64,000 nt of DNA from Icerya purchasi (taxonomy: Eukaryota; Arthropoda; Insecta; Hemiptera; Monophlebidae): contig CM077115.1 of assembly GCA_039619475.1 (NCBI GenBank), positions 402,910,557 to 402,974,556 of the forward strand, written 5' to 3'. Of the stretch, positions 38,001 through 48,200 are shown one piece after another. Positions within the stretch are counted from its first letter, which is position 1. Each line of letters opens with the position of its first letter. A model generated the notes under the pieces. That model ran no database searches. It had not been told where the DNA came from and saw only the letters and a list, made by a program, of their open reading frames with translations. A program made the translations under genes and the position numbers.

Positions 38001-41000
38001 AGTAAACTGCAGCGTTACCTATAGATTCACCCTCACAAATTAATATAAGTCTTTAATTTTTTCTCATTTTTTTTTTTTTTTTTTTTTTTTTGTAGTGATA
38101 TCTGTATGTTTATTAAAGATTTATTTCTTCTACTCAGTTTTTCTTTCTTCTGTGAACATTACTAATATAATAATTGAAACAAACCTTAAATACATTCTAC
38201 AACAGCAAACCATAGTAGTAGGCAAGGGTTTCTGAAAGTAAATAATATTTCTGGTAGGTAGCAACTACTAAAACTTTTCATTAATTTCTCTTTTATTTTT
38301 AATATATTTTTTAATAAAACATTACTAGCGCATAGTTATTAAATTGTTTACCAAAATATTTGAAAAAAATTAAAAGATATTATTATAAAAAAATATTTAC
38401 AATGCAACGTTTTTGCTCAATTAATACTTTTAAATTAGGTAGTAGTTCAATAATGTGTCTACGTTACAAGCTGCTTCCTGCGATTTCATCTTCTTTACTG
38501 AAATAGTTATTAGAGTCAATTAAACTCCACATCTGAAAATTAAATTGCTTCCGTCACTACAATCATTTGGTTTTTACTTCTTCTTGATTACACCATTTTC
38601 ACTTTTTTCAAAATTTGTCTATCTATATTGCCCCTTCAGTTTTGGTCTTTATAAATGTGAAAAATGTTTATTTATTTTTTGGTCTTTAATTAATATATCT
38701 ATGTAAAAATTCATCTCTCTTTGGAAAACATATGTATCGCCATCCAACAAGAAATGGTCTTCACGTTTCATGTTCAGCCGAAAATTATCAGTCTTTCTAT
38801 AACTGGTCTGTCGTGATCTAACTGAAAGTTTTGCTCAACTAAGTAGTACAAAAAAAAAAAAAAAAAAAAAACACAGTCATCATTTTGAAAGGATGAGTTA
38901 TTCACACGGTGGTCTAATAATTACACACTTTAGGGAACATCTCCACTCATATCTTCCGATCTCTCTGTCTCCATCATTTTATTGAAGTTAATTTATTACT
39001 ACAACGGCAAACTACAGTATTTGGATACGGATTTCAAATTTTATTATAGTATAAATAATATTTCCGGAAGCAACTGTTAAAATTCTGTTGCAGGATTTTT
39101 TATATCTCCGCGCTGGGTACAGCAGCTAGTCTAGGAGCGCGACTTGTATGTTTAGATCATGTCATGGAGGTCTAGTGATTTTGGTAACGCAAAAAGAGAA
39201 GTAACAGAGCGCTGCGTATTTACTTACAACTGAAATTAATAAAATGTTATCTAGAGCTTATTATTTACCGTAGAAATCATTTCATTTAAATTTTTACGTT
39301 TAATTTATATTTTTATCATGGGGTCTTCTTCTTAAGGTGCCGTACGCTACATAGCGCGTTGGCGCAACCTATTCGTACATTTTTAGCTGTACCGATATAG
39401 GTTGTATACCAGGCAATTATTATATGCAACGCAGGTGTACACACGCAAGACTACATTCGGAACTGATAGTAATCGTTTGATTTACATCGTTTTACAAAAG
39501 TGCAGTCCCGTGTGTGTCTGCTGTGTACTGACCTAGCGCGCATACGATGTTGAACGTGGTGGTTTGCCATTGCCTTCCACGTGATTATTAGCGATTATTT
39601 ATTTATTTATTTATTTAATTCTTGTAATAAGTTCGTCGTCACTCGGGATCGAACCCGTGACCTCTATATCGGAAGTCAAGCGCTCTAGCAACTAGGCTAT
39701 CGCGACGACTAATCATTTTATTTAAAATATTTACTAGAATAATTTTTTTATATCTATATAAAAAGATTATTCGTTGAATAACGCCTTCCTGTGTAGACAA
39801 CGTACAGAATTATATCTGTGCCGGTTAGAAAGAAGAAAGTCGCAACTATACGGTGATATACTTTGCTTCGCAATAGCTGATCGTGTTTTGTCGCGATGAG
39901 TGAAAACATGAAACGCGCTTCCGAGCAACGGTATAAACAAAAAGAAATTATTGAATTTCTAATTCGAGAAAATGTGCGTTTATCATGATTTTTCGACGTC
40001 TACAAACGGTGTTTGGTACGGATACACTTGATGTGTGCAAGGCTCGATACTAGGCTCGCCTGGCTCGGACTGGTATCATAAAACTATTCGGTGAACCACG
40101 TTCAAGCCGTTCCCAAACCTACACGGGTCAGATAAGATAAAGAACATGATTGACGCACAAATCAGACAAAATCGGGATGTCACCCAAAGGGAATTATTAG
40201 CTGTGGAGACAGGAATAGCTCTTGGGACAGTAACCAAATTCGTAAAAGAATTCGGGTACCGCGGAATATGCGCTAAATGAATTCTGAAGTTGCTGATACA
40301 AGCGCGCGCACAGCAGAGGTGATTTCGTCTCTCGGTTTCAACGTTCTTCCGCATCCTGCATACAGTCCCGATTTGAAGTGATTATTACCTATTCCGCCAC
40401 CTCAAAAAACATGTGAAAGGAACTCGCTATGCGTCAGACGAGGAATTACAGACCGCTGTGTCATCGTGGCTACGTTTATAGCTGGTCGACCCTTCTTCGA
40501 AGCCGGCATTCAAAAAGTGATTGGCTGCTGAATTCGTTGCATCACGTTAAACAGTGGCTCTGTCGAATTTAATATATCGTTAAAATCGCAATAAAATTCT
40601 CTTTCCAATGACCGCCTTTTTTTCTTTGAATAATGAAAATTATGCGCGCGGTTCGAGCGAGAAGGCGTTATTTAATGAACAGACTTTGTATATAAAAATG
40701 GATGTTTATTTGTTTGTCCCGTATGCATTCCTGTACCGCTTGTCGTATCATATTAATTATTTAAAACCTTATATTTCGTGAAGGAGGGGGGGGGGAGATA
40801 GAAAACTTAGCTACACCTTAAAACCTTTATTGGGACAACACGAATACACCCTGAAAATTTCCATCTAATGGTACAATAATACATACAGAGCAAACAAACA
40901 AATATTCATTTATTTATATATATATAACTCGGCCATTTTGGCCTCGAAAGGGGCTGTGCTCCTTGACCCCTCTTGCTTTCATTTCTGTCTCTTTCTCTTC

Positions 41001-42202
41001 TATACTTTGTATAAAATGATAAAAATTTACAACATAATTCTTACTAGCATCAACACAAAAAAAATAACATAATCACAAAAATCCTATCCTAACATTTAAC
41101 TTTCATTATATAAAATTAAGACATTTTTTCGTTACATTTTCATTACATATTTCGTCACATAAAATTGTGACATTTTTTAAATAACAATAACAAAAATCAT
41201 ATAAAATATAACAAACGTTACATAAAATTAGGACATTTTTTCTAAGGGGAGGTAGCCTAAGAATTACGTTGTAATTAGTATATATATATATATATAGTGT
41301 GTAAAAGTTTAAGTGTGGTGACAAATTTGTCGTTTAAAGTTTTGCTTAACTTACAGCCTATTTTTTACTCGTTCTGTTCGTAATAGCCGCAAATTACTGT
41401 AGTATTTTGCTGCAAAATTTAACCAGTTATCACTTAAGTTTTTCTGTTAGTAGAGAAGCTGTTACTAGCGGAACTCTAAAACTTTTAATACATTTGATTA
41501 AAGGTATTTGTTCAAATCTATCGGTAACGTTAACGTTTCACGGTACTTTTCAAATGAAAAAATTAGTAATTTTTGATCAATACTTTTAACTGAATTAATG
41601 TAAATTTATAATTTATATGTGGTTTTACGTTTAGAAATAATTTTTATTTGAGTTTTCAATACTATAATAGTTATTCTTTTTTTTTTTAAATTATGAAAAT
41701 TTAGTCATACACCATTAACATTCTTATTTAGTATTTCAAATATCGGTCGGTTTTTTTGATATAATTTAATTTATATTTGCTGATAGAGATTTCAACGGCA
41801 GTGAATGGTTGGTAAAAGAAGATTTGGAAAAACGAGTTTTTGAAGAGCTTAGCGACAATGAAGTAAGTGCCCTAATAAAAAAAAATACATATATCATTTA
41901 AAATTTATTTTTGTTCACTTTCTGTCATCGCAACTGTTGAATAGAGATATTTTTATTTTGTTAAAAAATAAATACTTAATATAAAAAATACTATAAAAAA
42001 TACTAAAGGTATAGTTTTATGGCCTTCCCTGTCTTTACTATCCAAAGTATTTTTATTAATAGTAAACGAAGTATACGATAGAAATATATAAAATATTAAT
42101 GAACTATTGTAACAATTTAATTCTTTCGGTTAGTATGAAATATTTCATATACAACTTTTCAAATAAAAAAAAAGTGAAACACGTAACAAATACTATTTAT
42201 TG

Positions 42203-42246
<44 letters not shown>

Positions 42247-45200
42247 TTGGGCTCGTCACCAGGGATCTCTACCCAGAAACGATAAGAAGAAGAGTTAACT
42301 AATTAGAACTCAGTTCGATCGGAAATAACTGAAATAAAGAAACCAACAGCAGGGACAACAGACCGAGAAGGAAAGGACAGAATATAGAAAGCACAATAGA
42401 GAGCAGGAAGCCTTAACTTTAAGAGGAATAAATAAAGGGAAGAGCGTTCCCCAGAAAGAGCAGAACACTCAAAGAAAATGTGATTAGCATCACAGACAGA
42501 GCTGCTGCATTAGGATGAAAAGGACAATAAGGAGAGGAAACCAAAGAGAGACGATAACAGGAAGTGGGCAATAAAGTGTGGTTAAAGCGTAGGCGAATAA
42601 TAGAGACAATAACGTCGTTCTTATGAAAGATTTTATCCTTGCTATTATTTGAGAAAATGTTATTCGTATTCATTATTGTGCATACGTGTGTATGTGTGTA
42701 TGCTATTGTTTCGTGGGGTAATATGAAAATCCTAAAACGAAATTCATAGCATTTATTTCGTACCGCTTATAAGACAGTTAATTTGCGTGATCAATTACAA
42801 CCATCCCTTTTATAACAGTTATAAAAGACTATTATCTGGAGGTAAATGGAGCCTTTTCATGGTGAGGTGCAAAAGTTCAAGTTTTACATACGGGTATGTA
42901 AGCGATTAAAACATCTTTTCTATTATTAATAAATAAAAATTTAAAATTTAGAATACCGATAAATATGAAGTATAACAAAACTGCGGTACTTCAATTTTAG
43001 TAACAATTGTTATTGTGCTAAAAACAAATTATCTCCGTTACAATATCAATATTCAAGAAAGTTGGTGTCTCTAATAGCGTACTACTATATAAACATTAAA
43101 AATCTTTTTCGAATGCCAAAAATTAAATAATTTTCGTGAAAAAGGTTAGGTTTTTTAACGAAGGTCTTCAAAGTATTTATAACCATTTTAATTGTAGATA
43201 ACTTATTATCTGTAGTGTTACTTGGCGCATTATAGATTGCTAAAAGAGTTTCATGTGAAATGAAATATCGTTCATGTACGGTATAGAGTAGAAATGGTAT
43301 TTTGAATTTTTGCAGGCAACTTGCTAATATGACAATCATCCCATTATAAAACATTTTCAATTAAACTTCTAAAACTTCGAAGTATTTATAATTGTTTACT
43401 GTTTTATTTGAAAGTGTATACACATACACGTTATGAACTTTAATGTTTTATATTAATTTCTTATGAATAACGATTATTTAACCGAGTTAATTTTGAAGCT
43501 TCTATCATGTAACCATTTAGAAATATATTTTACATATTTCGTTATCTTATTTTCTGCTTCAATTAGATCTCTGTGATTAACAGCAATGAAACCATTCATT
43601 AATATAAGCAATTTTTTTTGAAAACTTTACTCTTTCACATAAATATTTTGTTTACATTAAAATTAATTTTAGCGCAGTAAAATAATTAAATATACGTAAG
43701 AAACTATTTTATTTTAGTTCTTGTTGTGGTTTCGAATAATTTCCTAAAACAGCTAGCGCGGCGGATACAGCCGAAAGGCGAAGATACTTTATCTTTTGGA
43801 ATGGAAACAATTATAAAGAAATTCCATGAGGATGGAGTAGAACCGGCAAACAAAATAGAGTTAAATATGTTCAAAAGAATTACATGGAAATGTTTCGGAA
43901 GATCCTTAAGTACAAGATAAGCGATTCCGTCCAATGCTAGAAATGAATTCGTATTTTTTGGAAGAGCAGTAGCAAGCTCGTTCATAGTAAAAAGATTGTT
44001 TAAGAAATGTGGAGGAGGGTTTGAAATCTGTATAAAGGAATGTAGTTCGTTCATAGTAGGAACATAAGGAGGGACTATAGAATCAACAAATGAGAAAATT
44101 TATCAACATTGAAATGACGGCTGGACATAGGATTACGAAAATCTTTGGCCAACTTCCAAATTCGGGAAACGGGAGTACATCTAGAAAAAGATGAGAAAAG
44201 AGCAGCTCAAGATGTTTTTTTGGCATTTTTTGCAAATAAATATTTTAATTTAGCATTTGTCCGTATGTATGCTAAGTAGTTATCTAGGGTAGGATTAGAG
44301 CAGAAGGTACAAAATGCGAACAAACTAAATTGGTAAGCAACTATAAACTATCGACATTCCACCACAAGGATGCCCAGAGATATTTCTGATATCTCCGGAG
44401 GAGCTTTTTTGGGGAAGAAAAGAAAAGGATAAAGCCAAAGATATCAATTGGATAAAATCTTGATACTGAAGAGTAGGATCAAGGTTAGGATTGAAGCAAA
44501 AGAGGGAACCGAGGACAGAATGGAATCTAGACCAATTAATTTGAGAAAGATACCAGCGAGATATGTTTTAGAAGTACTAGGTTGAAAAGAATATGGAATG
44601 CCGCGAACAGAAATAATTATTGGGATGTGTCACGACAAAAAGTCCCGTCCAAAGTGCTCCATAATTAGACTAGGGGAAGAGAATGTAAGATCCAATAGAA
44701 CTGAACTGCCTATAATAAAGGAGTGAGAGAAAGAGTCAAAAAAAGATGGTAAATGAAGATCTTTAAGATTACATAAGGGAGAAAAATATACAGAAACCAA
44801 ATTAAGAAAATGACTGAGTTTATTGAATGCGAAATAAATAGAAATATGAGCAAAATTTGAAGAGTGGGAAGTATTAGACGTGACTGGAAGATTAATGCTA
44901 TGTTAGGTGAATGGAAGCCTTTGATTGAAAAATCTACTGATTTTAGGAGCTATGTTTTAGATAGAAAAGCTACATTGACGTTTTGTATATCAAGAAAACT
45001 TTCTAAAACGAATTTGTTTTCCCGAACATTACCGCAGTTCCATTGAAGAATCCTAATCACGGAACTCATTGGATAAAACTAAAATAAAAGAAAAGTAAAG
45101 ATACAAAATAAAGGGAGAAGGAGAGAGAGAGAGAGAGAGAAAGATAGAAAGTGTGATTTTTGAGTAAATAAAGGATCATTATGATTGAAGGAGAAGGAAA

Positions 45201-48200
45201 GATTACGTAAAGTTTGACGATTTATCACAGGACGAAAAACAGAAATTATTTTGAAGAAAAGACGGGAAGCAAGTTTCAAGGTTTGTTAATGCAGCGATAT
45301 TGTGTTCAGTGAGAAAATTCATAATACCAGAAAAACAGTGCTTCTAAGGAGAGAGAATTATCATTGTTTTTAAACTGAGATTCCGGCTGATTAATACCAA
45401 AGTTTGTGAGAATCCAATACTTTTCTGGGACCAGCTGATGATTGAATGGGGGGGGGGAGGTAGAACAAGGTTTGAAGATATGTTTGGATGGTAACAAACG
45501 GCAGCTATATCTAACAGATGGGGAAGAAAAATGAGAGCTATTGGAAGGAAATTTCACAGATGAAAGATTAGAAGGAGAACTGATAGCAGCGTGATCTGCA
45601 TAAGAAAAGGCCGGCATTACAGCCGAAAGATTCTTGAATTTTGTGTCTTCGAAGAAAGAAATGTTCTCGTAAGAAATTATTTTCTTAATATATTTTTAGC
45701 GAAGCACCGACGATCTGTGAACAAGTGATCTTGTTTACAATTGCGACAAGTAAATGCTGAGGACAACCGATCACAAGCGGTAGAGAAGTGATTTCCCGAA
45801 TATTGTGTGTCACTGGAACTTCGACAGAACTTGGCAGTGTGTCCAAATAGGAAATACTTACTGCACCGAATTGGCGAGCTGATGCTGGATGCAACTTCGA
45901 AAATCAAATTATAAATTGAAATTTCATCAGTGAGAGAAGAGTTCTGGAAATAAATTTTGACCGAATAGGTCGAAAACTTAATACTCTTTTTTGAGTTAGA
46001 TAAATGCGTCTTACTGAAATTACGGAAACGAGCAAAGGATAGTTTGACAATAGCCAAAGGGTGTAGATTACCCAAATTTTCCCCGTTAACAAGACCCTCC
46101 CGATGTACTTTGAACGGACTTAGATGATTATCACGGCAAGAATTATTACTACTATTACTACGGGGGTATTTCTAGAAGTACCGAACCTAACAAATAAAAC
46201 ACAAAAAATTTGGGGAAAAAACCTTTACATCTCATGTAGTCTCCTTTCAGTTCGATGCATTTTTCCCAGCAATGTTCAAAATCGTCGTTACCCTGTTTAT
46301 AATGAGAACTGTCGAGCTTCTCAAAATGGCCGTCAACTGCTGACTCACCTCTTCATTGTTGACAAATCTCTTTGATCACCGAACCATTTTTTGAAGTTTC
46401 AAAAAAGAAAACAATCTAAGGGAGCTGAGGAAGCAATTCGAACTTTAATTCATTAATTTGGCAATCGCGATAACAGATATGTGAGCTGATGCATTGTCCT
46501 GATGAAACAACATTTCCTTTTCAGCCAAATGCGGGGCTATTTTTTCTTGATTTCATCACTCGAACGTTGCAATAAATTTTCAAAATACTTGCTGTTGATT
46601 GTTTTTCCTGTTTGAAGATAATCAATGAAAATTACGCCACGTGCATGGCAAAAAACTGACGTTATTACTTTGCCTGCAGATTCAATCGTTATGACTGTTC
46701 CTTTGCTTCAGGTTTGAAGTAACGGAACCATGTTTCATCCACAGCTATGAATCGACGAGAAAACTCAGCGTTATTGCTGTAAAACATCACCAAACATTCG
46801 ATTAAAACATCCTCACGACACTGTTTCTCTATTGCTTTGTGAACAAATGCAGTACTCATCTTGTCCACAGCTTTTTCAGGTCCAAATTTTCAATCAGTAA
46901 GCGATGTACAGTACTTTTCGAAATGCCTACCATGTCTGCCAGCTCGTACACTTTCAGTTGATGGTCATCCAATACCTTTTTGTCGATTTCCTTCATCATT
47001 TTGACGTGGTCATCTCATTTGGTCGACCATTGCGATATTCCTCTTGGCAGTTTGTACGACCTCGTTTAAACTCTGCCAGTCAATATTTTACTGTTGTAAA
47101 CTAAGAAGTAAACTTCCCCAAAGTATAGCTCGTCTTTTGTATTAGTTGGATTGAGATCTTTCAAATAAAAGTATTGTATCACACGAGACAACCAATTTTT
47201 TTTCTATATTTACAAATTCACTGAGAACATATAGCTGCCAAACCAATACTACACAACGTAGCGCCTTTAAACTTAAAACATAAGCTATATAAGGTGGGTA
47301 GTTTCCAACATAGTAATATTATTCAAACAACTTCCACCATCTATATGTCAAGTCGGGTACTTCTAGGACTACTCTCGTATTATTGTTATTATCACTAACA
47401 TTCTTAATGTTACTACTATTATTGCTACCACTGCCACTATTACTATTTTTACTGCAGTTATTATTATTGTTGAGATTATTATTGTTGATGATATTGATGT
47501 TATTAATGTTATTATATTAGCATTAGAGATGCTAAAATTGGGAAAGTCAGACTGAGAAAGCCGCAATTCCTTAGGTGGCAAAGAAAGAGGGCTGGGAGGC
47601 TTACGTCTTCATTGCCGTAAGGGAAATTAGGATGGGAAAGTTTAATATGACCGAGGAAGGTCACGGAGGCGAGCTTATCTAGCAGAGGGGCAAAAAATAA
47701 AAAGAACAAAAGTTGAATACGAAAAACCGAAATAAATAAAAATTTATAAACGAAACAAATAAGTAAGTAAAAAGGAAAGAAGAGCAGGAATAGATGAAAA
47801 AAGGCAAATTAGTCTAAAGACACAAGAAATGAAATATAAATAAAACCGCTAGCCAGTGTTTAAATTAACGGAAAGATAGAAAAACTACAGAAACAGATAC
47901 AGACAATGGAAATAAATAAATGAAACGATCTCACCGGTTTCTTCGGCGGACAGTTGAACGTTCGGTAGATTTACTGATGACGAAACAAAGTGGCTACCCG
48001 AAATTAAGGATTCGAGCATGTAATGTAAAAAAATTAAAAAACGCTCTAATAAAAGAAGGAGAATGAAACTGGTAATAAAAAGAGGAAGTATTTTAAAGAA
48101 AATTTATGAAGAAACAGAATAAAGGTCAGGGAAAAGTAAAAAGAAGCCAATGAAAAAGAGTTAAGGATGAGAATGAATATCGAATGTATTTTTAAAAAAA

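Larger units (their letters stand above)
43730..47710 (-). mobile_element. LINE with ORF1, endonuclease and start of RT; 3' part missing, mariner inserted
   Basis: Minus strand from ~47700: ORF1 N-terminal part ([20 protein letters not shown]), an Asn/Ser-rich linker (47520-47380), a mariner (46161-47377), then ORF1 resumes with [20 protein letters not shown] and knuckles [15 protein letters not shown] / CRNCKQDH...RRC (46092-45680). Next are a variable region (45617-45306), endonuclease scraps (45060-44200, starting [12 protein letters not shown]) and RT fingers [20 protein letters not shown] to FRKLFE (44000-43735). RT palm, RNase H and 3' end are absent. Frameshifts throughout. Probably family A or a close relative. 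Confidence 0.75.

Noticed and set aside
39635..39712. Minus-strand tRNA gene
   Set aside because: A and B boxes and acceptor-like ends are present, but the T-loop is a base short and the sequence continues into a SINE body and LINE-like tail.
47369..47581. Hydrophobic Ile/Val-rich protein on the minus strand
   Set aside because: The hydrophobic half is the wrong frame of the Asn/Ser-rich LINE linker; part of it comes from the trinucleotide tract.
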